From: Chitinophaga oryziterrae | GTDB lineage: Bacteria > Bacteroidota > Bacteroidia > Chitinophagales > Chitinophagaceae | Direction: 5' to 3' | Length of the DNA stretch: 64,000 nt | Assembly: GCF_009758125.1 (NCBI RefSeq) | Contig: NZ_WRXO01000001.1 | Location: forward strand, 248,001 to 312,000 | Part shown: piece by piece, positions 37,352 through 46,215 of the stretch | Layout: each line of letters opens with the position of its first letter | Numbering within the stretch: the stretch's first letter is position 1 | Notes under the pieces: model-generated | Database searches by the model: none | What the model was told of the DNA's origin: nothing | Seen by the model: the letters and a program-made list of their open reading frames with translations, nothing else | Position numbers and translations under genes: made by a program

Positions 37352-38803
37352 ATGCGAAAACTACTAATGTTATTAAGTGGTGCGATAATGGCATTTTCCA
37401 CGGCCAGCGCACAGGAGAAAATGCCTCCTTACATCCCTGAGACGGACAAGGCCGTATTGCAGAAACTGGATGAATGGAGCGACTGGAAATTCGGGATGCT
37501 GATCCACTGGGGTACTTACTCAGAACTGGGTATAGTGGAATCCTGGAGTATTTGTCCGGAAGATGAAGGCTGGACACAGCGTCAGCCTTATGGCATTCCT
37601 TACTACGAGTATGTAAAGAAGTATGAGGCATTAAAATCTCAGTTCAATCCTACTAAATTCAATCCTGAAAAATGGGCGAAAGCAGCTAAAGGAGCAGGTA
37701 TGCAATACGTAGTATTCACTACGAAACACCATGATGGGTTTTGTATGTTCGATACTAAACAGACAGACTACCGCGTAACAGCACCGGATTGTCCTTTCAG
37801 CAAAGATCCCCGTTCCAATATCGCTAAAGAAGTATTTGAAGCATTCCGTAAGGAAGGGGTACATGCCGGCGCTTATTTCTCAAAACCTGACTGGCATTGC
37901 CAGGATTACTGGTGGAATTATTTTCCGCCTAAAGACAGGCACGTGAACTACGATATCACCAAATATCCTGATCGCTGGAAAAAGTATAAAGAATATACTT
38001 ACAACCAGATAGAAGAACTGATGAGTGATTACGGTAAGATAGATATTCTATGGCTGGATGGTGGATGGGTCCGCCCACGCAAGCAGTCTGAAAAGAAAGC
38101 CGCAGATATTACTGCCGCAGAAACAGATGGCAGACCACTTAAACAGGATGAAGATATCGACATGGCCGGCATTGCAGCCATGGCACGCAAACACCAGCCA
38201 GGTCTGATCGTAGTAGACCGCGATGTACATGGTCCTTTCGAGAACTACCGCACACCGGAACAGCAGATCCCTGCCAAACCACTGGATTATCCATGGGAAA
38301 CCTGTATGACAATGGCGAACTCCTGGTCGTATGTACCGAACGATACTTACAAACCTGTTGAGAAGATCATTCACAACCTGGTGGATATTGTTGCAAAAGG
38401 TGGTAATTACCTGTTGAATGTAGGGCCCGGACCAGATGGACAACTGCACGATGAAGCCTATACCACGATGACTGCCATCGGTGAATGGATGAATGTGAAT
38501 GGAGAAGCTATCTATGCAACAAAATCTGTTGCTCCGTATAAAGATGGTAAAGTATGTTTTACCCGTAAGAAGAACGGGAATGTATATGCGATTTATTTGT
38601 TGGATAAAGGAGAAAAATTACCCGCCACAATTTCTTTCAGTGGTCTGAAACCCGCAAAGGGAGCTAAGCTGACTATGCTGGGTGCAAAAAATAAATTATC
38701 ATGGAAAGTGATAGGGGACGGCACACAGATCAGTATACCTGCAGCATTACAGAAGAAAGACTGGAAATGTGCCGTGGCTATACAGATCCCCGCAGTAGAA
38801 TAG
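37352..38803 (+). CDS. Alpha-L-fucosidase (GH29)
   Basis: A 483-residue exported GH29 enzyme, which releases alpha-L-fucose from glycans with retention of configuration. It has a signal peptide (residues 1-20, ending TASA), the GMLIHWGTYS strand, YVVFTTKHHDGFCMFD, and the nucleophile Asp in ILWLDGGW, then SWSYVPNDTYKP and KGGNYLLNVGPGPDG. A C-terminal beta-domain follows. It is a single gene without a SusCD partner nearby and ends at a strong terminator. Confidence 0.93.
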   Translation: MRKLLMLLSGAIMAFSTASAQEKMPPYIPETDKAVLQKLDEWSDWKFGMLIHWGTYSELGIVESWSICPEDEGWTQRQPYGIPYYEYVKKYEALKSQFNPTKFNPEKWAKAAKGAGMQYVVFTTKHHDGFCMFDTKQTDYRVTAPDCPFSKDPRSNIAKEVFEAFRKEGVHAGAYFSKPDWHCQDYWWNYFPPKDRHVNYDITKYPDRWKKYKEYTYNQIEELMSDYGKIDILWLDGGWVRPRKQSEKKAADITAAETDGRPLKQDEDIDMAGIAAMARKHQPGLIVVDRDVHGPFENYRTPEQQIPAKPLDYPWETCMTMANSWSYVPNDTYKPVEKIIHNLVDIVAKGGNYLLNVGPGPDGQLHDEAYTTMTAIGEWMNVNGEAIYATKSVAPYKDGKVCFTRKKNGNVYAIYLLDKGEKLPATISFSGLKPAKGAKLTMLGAKNKLSWKVIGDGTQISIPAALQKKDWKCAVAIQIPAVE

Positions 38804-38847
38804 CATTTAACAGTGAAAAGGCAGTGAACAATGAACAGACTGCCAAT

Positions 38848-38888
38848 AAAAAAAAAGGGTTGCCTTTGAACAGGCAGCCCTTTTTTTT
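38848..38888 (+). terminator. Terminator of the fucosidase gene
   Basis: A 9-bp GGG-TGCCT type stem flanked by nine A on the left and eight T on the right, 45 bp past the stop. Confidence 0.85.
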
Positions 38889-39099
38889 GTTGTATATAAA
38901 ACTATTGAACGCAAACCTACGAATATCATTAATACTGTATTGATGTCATTCTGATCGTTAGTGCCATTTAAAGCGAAATTCTAAAATCAATAACTTCTTA
39001 TTAACTAAAGTGCGTCGCTTTATTCGGCAATATTGCAATGCTATCGTAGTGAGTATCTTGTTTTGTTAACTTAAAATTGAACCAGATAAACTTTATTGC

Positions 39100-39834
39100 A
39101 TGGAAAGTAATGCGCAAATTCTCCTGGCAGAAGATGACTACTATTATGGAAATATCATTAAAAAACAGCTGGAAGCGGCAGGTTACACAGTAACGCACTG
39201 CCTGGACGGAGAAATTGCGTGGAAGAAGTTTCAGCGGGATGATTTTGATCTGTGCATACTTGATATCATGATGCCCAAAAAAGATGGCTTCACACTGGCG
39301 CAGGAGATACGTAAAAGGAATGGCATGGTACCTATCATCTTTGTTTCATCCAGAGGGCTGGATGAAGACCGCCTGAACGGGTTCAGAATAGGCGGGGATG
39401 ATTATATGGTTAAACCGTTTAGTATCAAGGAACTGGTAATGCGTGTAAAAGTATTCCTGAAAAGAACTTTGCCGAAAGACATACCCTGTGATGGCATTTA
39501 TAAAATTGGTCATGTAAGGTTCAATTATGAAGAAAAAGAACTGACGAGGGATAACAGTGAAGAAGTATTCGCATCACTGACCAAAAAAGAAGCGAAGGTG
39601 CTGAAATACCTGGTGGAGAATAGTAATAAGCTGGTAAAGCGGGATGAAATACTCCTGAAAGTATGGGGTAACAGCAGCTTCTTTTCCAGCAGAAGTATGG
39701 ACGTATTTATCACACGCCTGAGAAAACATTTTAAACTGGAAGCAGGCATTGAATTGGAAACATTACATAATATCGGAATAAGATTAAATATACCGGAAGA
39801 GACAGCAACTCCAAGAGAAAACAATCGGCAATAA
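39100..39834 (+). CDS. OmpR-family response regulator (RprY-like)
   Basis: A 244-residue response regulator. The receiver domain has the acidic pair in AEDD (11-13), phospho-acceptor Asp55 in LDIMMPKKDGF and Lys105 in MVKPF. The switch Thr is replaced by Ser (VSS, residue 83), a common variant. A winged-helix DNA-binding domain of the Trans_reg_C type (LTKKEAKVLKYLVEN, VWGNSSFFSSRSMDVFITRLRKHF) follows from about 135. The YYY at 14-16, where most have polar residues, is unusual. No kinase gene is adjacent. Confidence 0.9.
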   Translation: MESNAQILLAEDDYYYGNIIKKQLEAAGYTVTHCLDGEIAWKKFQRDDFDLCILDIMMPKKDGFTLAQEIRKRNGMVPIIFVSSRGLDEDRLNGFRIGGDDYMVKPFSIKELVMRVKVFLKRTLPKDIPCDGIYKIGHVRFNYEEKELTRDNSEEVFASLTKKEAKVLKYLVENSNKLVKRDEILLKVWGNSSFFSSRSMDVFITRLRKHFKLEAGIELETLHNIGIRLNIPEETATPRENNRQ

Positions 39835-39896
39835 CCAACAACAGCAGCGCTTACTTTAACCACCCCAATTTCATGTTAAACCCCTAATTGTTCAAA

Positions 39897-40556
39897 ATGA
39901 ACTTTTATAGACGTAACCAGCCAGGAAAGCCTCAGTCTCCTGCGCACGATCCCCGACCTAAACAACGTTTTCGTCCCAGGGCCAGCCCGCGGAAAGAAGA
40001 GCAGAATATCTACTTTATTGCTTTACTGCCCAATGCAGCAACAGGAAAGGAGATCATACGCATTAAACAGGAATTCGCAGATAACTACGATGCCCGCCAG
40101 TCTCTGCGTGTGTTACCGTATATCACTTTGCAGGTGCCATTTACGGCTAAGCCGGAGATAGAAAATGCACTATGCCGGGAACTGGCAGACTTTGCCGCAG
40201 CACAATCCCCTTTTGACATTCACCTGAAAGGTTTTGGTGCTATTCACCTCAAAAACAGACGGGTACTCTATATCCATGTGGAAAAAGACCCTGCCCTGCA
40301 AGAGCTGCATACCAAACTGATGGGTTTTCTGAGAAAGGAATTCGGGTTCAGCAGTATGCTGGCACGTTATGGGTACAATCCGCATATTTCGGTGGCCGTG
40401 GATGACCTGAAGAACCGGGAACTGGAAGCAGCCTGGGAAGAATACCATAACAAGCCTTTTGAAGCGACCTTCCGTGTAAATAACCTCTACATTTTCAGGC
40501 ATACAGGTACTTCCTGGGAAGTATTACAGAAGTGCCGGCTGGGTTCCCCGAAGTAA
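39897..40556 (+). CDS. 2'-5' RNA ligase/phosphoesterase superfamily protein
   Basis: A 219-residue 2H-phosphoesterase relative. The second catalytic HxS motif is present (NPHISV, His163). At the first motif position the protein has LPYITL, with Tyr75 where His is expected (codon TAT at 40119-40121). Both His residues are needed in active ligases or phosphodiesterases. The N-terminal 35 residues are basic, Pro-rich and probably disordered. ATG 39897 is used; an upstream TTG is possible. The role is unknown and the enzyme may be inactive. Confidence 0.75.
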   Translation: MNFYRRNQPGKPQSPAHDPRPKQRFRPRASPRKEEQNIYFIALLPNAATGKEIIRIKQEFADNYDARQSLRVLPYITLQVPFTAKPEIENALCRELADFAAAQSPFDIHLKGFGAIHLKNRRVLYIHVEKDPALQELHTKLMGFLRKEFGFSSMLARYGYNPHISVAVDDLKNRELEAAWEEYHNKPFEATFRVNNLYIFRHTGTSWEVLQKCRLGSPK

Positions 40557-40602
40557 GGCCACCCCCGTATTTCCTATGCAATAAAATCGTAACTTTAAGG
40601 CA

Positions 40603-42855
40603 ATGGAAACAGTGGCCGTTCAAAAATATGACCTGGACGAGGAACAGGAAAAGAAAGAGATCGTTCGACATTACCGTGCCTTATTACGCGCTCTTAAACC
40701 ACGCTTAAAGAAAGGAGACCGCGAACTGGTGCGCACTGCCTTTGAAATGGCAGCCGATGCGCATAAGGAAATGCGGCGTAAATCTGGTGAACCTTACATC
40801 TTACATCCTCTTGCAGTAGCGCAGATCTGCGTAGATGAGATAGGTTTGGGGGTACGTTCCGCTATTTGTGCGCTCCTGCACGATACCGTGGAAGATACAG
40901 AAGTAACCCTGGAAGATATTGAAAGGGCTTTAGGTGCTGAGATATCCCATATCGTAGATGGCCTTACCAAAATCTCTACCGTAATAGATTCCAGTACCAG
41001 TACTGCTCAGGCAGAGAATTTCAAGAAAATACTCCTTACGCTGGCAGATGACCCGCGTGTAATACTCATCAAGCTGGCAGACAGGTTGCATAACATGCGT
41101 ACCCTGGACAGCATGAACCGGGAAAAACAGCTGAAAATAGCCTCTGAAACAGTATTTATCTATGCGCCACTGGCTCACCGCCTGGGCTTGTATAATATCA
41201 AGTCCGAGCTGGAAGACCTGGCCATGAAATATACCGAGCAGCAGACCTACCGGGATATTGCCAAACGCCTCAAAGAGACAAAACGCGAGCGTACCCGCTA
41301 TATCAACGAATTCATCAAACCTATCAAAGAGGTATTACAGGAAGAGGGACTAACCTTCGAAATATTCGGCAGGCCCAAATCCATACACTCTATCTGGAAT
41401 AAAATAAAGAAGAAGGGCGTCACCTTTGAAGAGGTATACGACCTTTTTGCCATCCGTATTATTTTAGATACTCCGGTGGATAAGGAAAAGTCGGATTGCT
41501 GGAAAGTGTACTCCATCATTACAGACTTTTATCATCCCAGTCCGGAAAGGACCCGCGACTGGCTCAGTAATCCCAAATCCAATGGTTATGAGGCTTTACA
41601 CGTAACCGTAATGGGGCCACAGGGTAAATGGGTGGAAGTACAGATCCGTACCAAACGCATGAACGATTATGCGGAAAAAGGACTGGCTGCTCACTGGCGT
41701 TATAAAGAAGGCAGTAATCAGAATACGAATACGGAATCCAAATTCGATCAGTGGTTTACTCAGATAAGGGAAATCCTGAATAACCCGGATTCCAACACAC
41801 TGGACTTCCTGGCCGATTTTAAGAGCAACCTGTTTACGGAAGAGATTTATGTATATACGCCTAAGGGAGACCTTAAAATACTGCCCGTAGGCTCTACTGC
41901 GCTGGACTTTGCCTATGCGATCCATAGTGCGGTAGGGAATAAGTGCATAGGCGCTAAGGTGAACTATAAGCTGGTACCTCTGAGTCATAAGCTGCGTAGC
42001 GGAGACCAGGTGGAGATCATTACTTCCAATAAGCAGAAGCCTTCGGAAGACTGGCTGAATTCTGTATTAACTGCTAAGGCCAAGTCCAAGATCAAAGATG
42101 CACTGAAGGAAGAAAAGCGTACCATTGCCATGGACGGGAAGGATGTGCTGGAGCGTAAGCTGGACCATCTGAAGATCACTGCCAGTCAGTATAACATTAA
42201 CGAACTCGTACAGTTTTATAAACAGCCGTCCCCGCTGGACCTCTACTACCAGATTGCAATCAAGAACATTGACCTGAAAGAGTTAAAACAGTTCAATGTA
42301 CTGGGAGATAAGCTGGAAGCGCCAAGGCCGGTAGCAGTAAAACAACCGGAGCATATTGCGGAAGACCATATCAAGCACCAGTTGCCTTCCAAGAAGGATG
42401 CGGAGCTGATCATCTTTGGAGAAAGTTCAGACAAGATTGCCTATAAACTGGCCAATTGCTGCCGTCCTATTCCCGGGGATGATGTATTCGGGTTCATTAC
42501 TGCCAGTGAAGGATTGAAGATCCATCGTACTAATTGTCCGAATGCAGCGCAATTACTGGCTAATTACGGGCATAGGGTAGTAAAGACCAAGTGGGTGAAG
42601 AACAGGGAGATATCCTTCCTTACAGGGCTGCGGATTATCGGTATGGACGATGTGGGGGTTATTCACAAGATCACCAACGTTATTTCAGGAGAGCTGAAGG
42701 TAAATATTGCCGGTTTAACGATCGAGTCCAAGGAAGGCCTGTTTGAAGGGCTTATCAAGGTGTTCGTGCATGACAAGGAAGAGCTGGACGAGTTGTTCGA
42801 ACGATTGAAGAAACTGGATGGTATACAGTCTGTTAGCAGGCTGGAAGATGAGTAG
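40603..42855 (+). CDS. Bifunctional (p)ppGpp synthetase/hydrolase (RelA/SpoT)
   Basis: A 750-residue Rel/Spo protein. The HD hydrolase domain is intact (HPLAVAQIC, HDTVEDTEVT, IVDGLTKIS, LADRLHNMRTL), and the synthetase domain carries GRPKSIHSIWNKI, FAIRIILD and SNGYEALHV. They are followed by a TGS domain (YVYTPKGDLKILPVGSTALDFAYAIH), a zinc-finger-like CCRPIPGD region and a C-terminal ACT domain. It can make and break the alarmone that controls the stringent response. The start is consistent with the family. A TAACTTTA sequence 9 nt upstream is one base from the -7 consensus. Confidence 0.95.
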   Translation: METVAVQKYDLDEEQEKKEIVRHYRALLRALKPRLKKGDRELVRTAFEMAADAHKEMRRKSGEPYILHPLAVAQICVDEIGLGVRSAICALLHDTVEDTEVTLEDIERALGAEISHIVDGLTKISTVIDSSTSTAQAENFKKILLTLADDPRVILIKLADRLHNMRTLDSMNREKQLKIASETVFIYAPLAHRLGLYNIKSELEDLAMKYTEQQTYRDIAKRLKETKRERTRYINEFIKPIKEVLQEEGLTFEIFGRPKSIHSIWNKIKKKGVTFEEVYDLFAIRIILDTPVDKEKSDCWKVYSIITDFYHPSPERTRDWLSNPKSNGYEALHVTVMGPQGKWVEVQIRTKRMNDYAEKGLAAHWRYKEGSNQNTNTESKFDQWFTQIREILNNPDSNTLDFLADFKSNLFTEEIYVYTPKGDLKILPVGSTALDFAYAIHSAVGNKCIGAKVNYKLVPLSHKLRSGDQVEIITSNKQKPSEDWLNSVLTAKAKSKIKDALKEEKRTIAMDGKDVLERKLDHLKITASQYNINELVQFYKQPSPLDLYYQIAIKNIDLKELKQFNVLGDKLEAPRPVAVKQPEHIAEDHIKHQLPSKKDAELIIFGESSDKIAYKLANCCRPIPGDDVFGFITASEGLKIHRTNCPNAAQLLANYGHRVVKTKWVKNREISFLTGLRIIGMDDVGVIHKITNVISGELKVNIAGLTIESKEGLFEGLIKVFVHDKEELDELFERLKKLDGIQSVSRLEDE

Positions 42856-42877
42856 GCCCTACCTTCAATATATTTGT

Positions 42878-42902
42878 AAAAGGCTCCGTGAAGGGGCCTT
42901 TT
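42878..42902 (+). terminator. Terminator of the rel gene
   Basis: AAAAGGCTCC pairs with GGGGCCTTTT (one G-U) around a 5-nt loop, 22 bp after the stop codon. Confidence 0.8.
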
Positions 42903-42948
42903 ATCGTTATATATTCTTTCAATTGATTAGCCAATCTTTCAAACTCGC

Positions 42949-42978
42949 TTGCTTTCTTCCTTTTTACCCGTAATTTTG
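42949..42978 (+). promoter_or_regulatory. Promoter of purA (TTG-19-TAATTTTG)
   Basis: TTG at 42949-42951 and TAATTTTG at 42971-42978 are 19 nt apart, as in the Bacteroidota consensus. The predicted leader is about 32 nt. Confidence 0.7.
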
Positions 42979-43012
42979 CCACTTCTTTTTAAAAATCAAT
43001 AACAACACACCT

Positions 43013-44302
43013 ATGGTAGATGTTTTGCTGGGCCTGCAGTGGGGCGACGAAGGCAAGGGAAAGATTGTGGATTACTTTGCAGGTAAATATGATGTCATTG
43101 CCCGTTTCCAGGGCGGACCTAATGCAGGGCACACTTTATACGTAGAGGGTGAAAAGGTAGTATTACATACCATTCCATCCGGTGTATTCCATCGTAACAC
43201 CACCAACCTGATTGGGAATGGAGTGGTGCTGGACCCTGTTACTTTCAAAAAGGAATGCGATAAGATCACTGCCCTGGGTGTGGATCTGAAAAAGAATCTC
43301 TACATTGCTGAAAGAACACATCTCATTGTACCAACGCACCGTGCGCTGGACAAGGCCTCCGAGCTGTCTAAGGGAACCGAGAAGATCGGTTCTACCCTGA
43401 AAGGTATCGGTCCTGCCTATATGGATAAAACCGGTCGTAACGGTCTGAGAGTAGGGGATTTACTGCGTACGGACTTTAAAGACCGCTACCAGAACCTAAA
43501 GCACAAACATGAGCACCTGCTGGCAGGATATGATTTCTCTGCTGAGGTAAGAAATGAAATAGCCAAAGATATTGCTGACTGGGAAGCTGAATTTTTCGAT
43601 GGAGTTACGTACCTTAAAGAGATGAATATCGTGAATGGAGAATACTTCCTGAACGAAAAGCTGAAAGCCGGACAAAAAGTACTGGCAGAAGGTGCACAGG
43701 GAAGTATGCTGGACGTTGACTTTGGTACTTATCCGTTCGTAACATCATCCAATACTATCTCTGCCGGCGTATGTACCGGTTTAGGTGTTGCTCCGCAGTG
43801 GATCAGAGAGGTGATTGGTGTAACAAAAGCGTATTGTACCCGTGTAGGTAGCGGACCATTCCCTACAGAACTGCATGATGCTACCGGCGAGAAGCTGCGT
43901 GCTGAAGGAAATGAATTTGGCGCTACTACAGGCCGTCCACGCCGTTGCGGATGGATTGACCTGGTTGCTCTTCAGTATACCTGTATGCTGAGTGGTGTAA
44001 CACAGCTGGTAATGACAAAAAGCGATGTATTGGATGCCTTTGATGAGGTATATGCATGTACAGCGTATGAAATAAATGGAAAGCAAACGAAAGCAATGCC
44101 TTTCCAGTTGAATGATGCAGAGGTGAAACCCATCTGGGAGAAACATAAAGGCTGGAGTGATGAAACAGCGGCTAAGAGCAAGCAGTTCAGTGAGTTACCT
44201 GCAGAAATGAAAGCTTTTGTGAAGGCTGTGGAAAAATATCTTGAAGTGCCTGTAAAATACGTATCCAACGGTCCAGGGCGCGATCAGATACTGCAACAGT
44301 AA
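43013..44302 (+). CDS. purA: Adenylosuccinate synthase
   Basis: A 429-residue enzyme that joins IMP and aspartate, using GTP, in the first step of AMP synthesis. The N-terminal P-loop-like GLQWGDEGKGKIVD, GGPNAGHT, the IMP-binding segment around GIGPAYMDKTGRNG, and ATTGRPRRCGWIDL with the catalytic-loop region are all present. Length is typical. Confidence 0.97.
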   Translation: MVDVLLGLQWGDEGKGKIVDYFAGKYDVIARFQGGPNAGHTLYVEGEKVVLHTIPSGVFHRNTTNLIGNGVVLDPVTFKKECDKITALGVDLKKNLYIAERTHLIVPTHRALDKASELSKGTEKIGSTLKGIGPAYMDKTGRNGLRVGDLLRTDFKDRYQNLKHKHEHLLAGYDFSAEVRNEIAKDIADWEAEFFDGVTYLKEMNIVNGEYFLNEKLKAGQKVLAEGAQGSMLDVDFGTYPFVTSSNTISAGVCTGLGVAPQWIREVIGVTKAYCTRVGSGPFPTELHDATGEKLRAEGNEFGATTGRPRRCGWIDLVALQYTCMLSGVTQLVMTKSDVLDAFDEVYACTAYEINGKQTKAMPFQLNDAEVKPIWEKHKGWSDETAAKSKQFSELPAEMKAFVKAVEKYLEVPVKYVSNGPGRDQILQQ

Positions 44303-44409
44303 ATTGCAAAAAAGTACGACAAAAAATCGGCAAAAAAAATTTGGCTAATACAAAAAACTGTTAAAACTTTACGTCAAAGAAATACGCTAAAGACTTAAGT
44401 GAACCTATT

Positions 44410-44865
44410 ATGAAATCAAAATCTGATAACGAAAAAGAGACAAAAAAGACGAGTTCTCCAAAGACTACTAAAGCCACGCCTAAAGCTGCAAGTAAGCCCA
44501 AGAAGGACGAGGATGAGGAGGATGATGATGAGCTGGATGAGGAGGAAACTCCCCGTAAGTCTGCTGCTTCAAAAAAATCAGATAAGCCGGCCTCTAAATC
44601 AAAACGGAAAGATGACGACGATCTGGATGATGAAGATGAAGTAGAGGACGAAGACGATGATAATTGGGAAAAGGGAGAAGACTCCGAGGACTATGATCCT
44701 GACTTTGAGGAGTTTGATATGCCTAAGCCTAAGAACAAACGCGGTCGCCCGGGTAAAAAGAGTGCGGATGATGATGACGATGACCTGAGCATTGATGATG
44801 AGTTCAAGGATATGGGCCTGTTCAATGACCGTGGCGGTTTTGACGATGACGACGATGATTTTTAA
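44410..44865 (+). CDS. Highly acidic disordered protein with AT-hook-like motif
   Basis: A 151-residue protein of unknown family, almost entirely charged. Alternating basic (K, S, P, A: residues 1-38) and acidic (D/E runs: about 39-50, 70-95, 122-132, C-terminal DDDDDDF) blocks dominate. KNKRGRPGKK (near 108-117) resembles an AT-hook (RGRP core). No fold is predicted by eye. Function is unknown; a nucleic-acid- or ribosome-associated role is a guess. Short proteins of this composition also occur in other Chitinophagaceae. It lies between purA and pabB on the same strand. Confidence 0.65.
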   Translation: MKSKSDNEKETKKTSSPKTTKATPKAASKPKKDEDEEDDDELDEEETPRKSAASKKSDKPASKSKRKDDDDLDDEDEVEDEDDDNWEKGEDSEDYDPDFEEFDMPKPKNKRGRPGKKSADDDDDDLSIDDEFKDMGLFNDRGGFDDDDDDF

Positions 44866-44928
44866 GCATTAAATGCACGCATTATCAGGATATTTCACGA
44901 TTTTCCGGTTAATGATCCAACGCTATTT

Positions 44929-44975
44929 AAACAACAAATGTTGAACTTGGGTAACACGTTCAACATTTGTTGTTT
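44929..44975 (+). promoter_or_regulatory. Perfect 18-bp inverted repeat over the pabB start codon
   Basis: Arms 44929-44946 and 44958-44975 pair without mismatch around an 11-nt loop, followed by TTT. The pabB ATG (44938-44940) is inside the left arm, so the RNA hairpin would hide the start codon. It could act as a terminator for the upstream gene, a translational switch, or both. Confidence 0.65.
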
Positions 44976-46173
44976 TTTGGACAATAACAATTACGCTTCA
45001 ATATACCACCAAAACGAAGCCATCCTTGCCGCTGACGCGCTGGATACACTGTCTTGCAACGCCGGCAATGCCTTCTCTGCATTGCAGCAGTACTATGATA
45101 AACAGCCAGACTGGCTTTTCGGACATCTGGGATACGACCTCAAGAACGAAACTTTTAATTCTCTTCAGTCTTTACATCCTGATCACATTAATTTCCCCGA
45201 CCTGTTCTTTTTCAGGCCCCGCTTTATTATGCAGCTGGAACAAGGGCGGGTAAGGATTGGTGGCTGGAATTTAGATCATGCCGGTGCTGCATTGATTTAT
45301 GATCAGTGTGCAGCAATGCCGGTATCTCATTCAGCTCATCGTTCGGCTCCCGCATCCGCTGCTTATCTGGATAAAGAAGCTTACCTGGAATCTGTAAGAG
45401 CTTTACAAAGGCATATTCTGAGGGGAGATTGTTATGAGGTGAATTTCTGCCGGGAGAATTATATAACGGATGCAGTGGTGAATCCCTTAACGCTGTTTCA
45501 ACGGCTGAATACCCTTTCACCAGCTCCATTTGCGGCTTATTACCGCGTAAATGATAAATACCTGGTATGTAGCAGTCCGGAACGTTTTGTGCAGAAAAAA
45601 GGCCCCCTGGTGATTTCCCAGCCTATTAAAGGTACGATCAGACGGGAAGAAGACGCCGCAGCAGATGCCTTTAACAGACTGGCATTACAGCAGAACAGCA
45701 AGGAAAGGGCAGAGAATGTAATGGTGGTAGACCTGGTACGCAATGACCTGTCACATACGGCTTCTCCCGGGAGTGTGAAAGTGACGGAGCTGTTCGGCAT
45801 CTATTCTTTTGCCCATGTACATCACATGATTTCTACGGTAACGGCTATTCCTGAAGCGGGGGTTCCCTTTACAGAGATCATCCGGCAGGCGTTTCCGATG
45901 GGATCTATGACAGGCGCGCCCAAGCTGAGGGTGTTACAGCTGATAGAAGAATATGAGAAAAGCCGCCGGGGATTATTTTCCGGCGCATTGGGATATATCA
46001 CCCCGGAGGGGGATTTCGATTTTAATGTAGTGATCAGGAGTATCCTGTATAATGAAGAAAACAGATACCTGTCTTTCCCAACCGGTTCTGCGATTACCTA
46101 TTATGCAGATCCGGGGAAAGAATGGGAAGAGTGCCTGCTGAAAGCAGCCTCCATGAAGAAAATTCTTGAATAA
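44938..46173 (+). CDS. pabB: Aminodeoxychorismate synthase component I
   Basis: A 411-residue chorismate-binding enzyme that makes 4-amino-4-deoxychorismate for folate synthesis. Visible: LRGDCYEVNFCREN, SSPERFV, the PIKGTIRR motif (Lys as in PabB, where anthranilate synthase has Ala), ENVMVVDLVRND, VHHMISTV and GSMTGAPK. The N-terminal MLNLGNTFNICCFLDNNNY resembles the start of other Bacteroidota homologues, which supports this ATG although it lies in a strong hairpin. A separate pabA is not in the window. Confidence 0.9.
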   Translation: MLNLGNTFNICCFLDNNNYASIYHQNEAILAADALDTLSCNAGNAFSALQQYYDKQPDWLFGHLGYDLKNETFNSLQSLHPDHINFPDLFFFRPRFIMQLEQGRVRIGGWNLDHAGAALIYDQCAAMPVSHSAHRSAPASAAYLDKEAYLESVRALQRHILRGDCYEVNFCRENYITDAVVNPLTLFQRLNTLSPAPFAAYYRVNDKYLVCSSPERFVQKKGPLVISQPIKGTIRREEDAAADAFNRLALQQNSKERAENVMVVDLVRNDLSHTASPGSVKVTELFGIYSFAHVHHMISTVTAIPEAGVPFTEIIRQAFPMGSMTGAPKLRVLQLIEEYEKSRRGLFSGALGYITPEGDFDFNVVIRSILYNEENRYLSFPTGSAITYYADPGKEWEECLLKAASMKKILE

Positions 46174-46184
46174 GAATTTTTGGG

Positions 46185-46203
46185 TGCAGGGCGTAGCCCT
46201 GCA
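46185..46203. terminator. Bidirectional terminator between pabB and epimerase gene
   Basis: TGCAGGGC and GCCCTGCA form a perfect 8-bp stem with a 3-nt loop, extended by GGG/CCC further out. It lies between two convergent genes. Confidence 0.7.
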
Positions 46204-46215
46204 AAACCCTTCATT

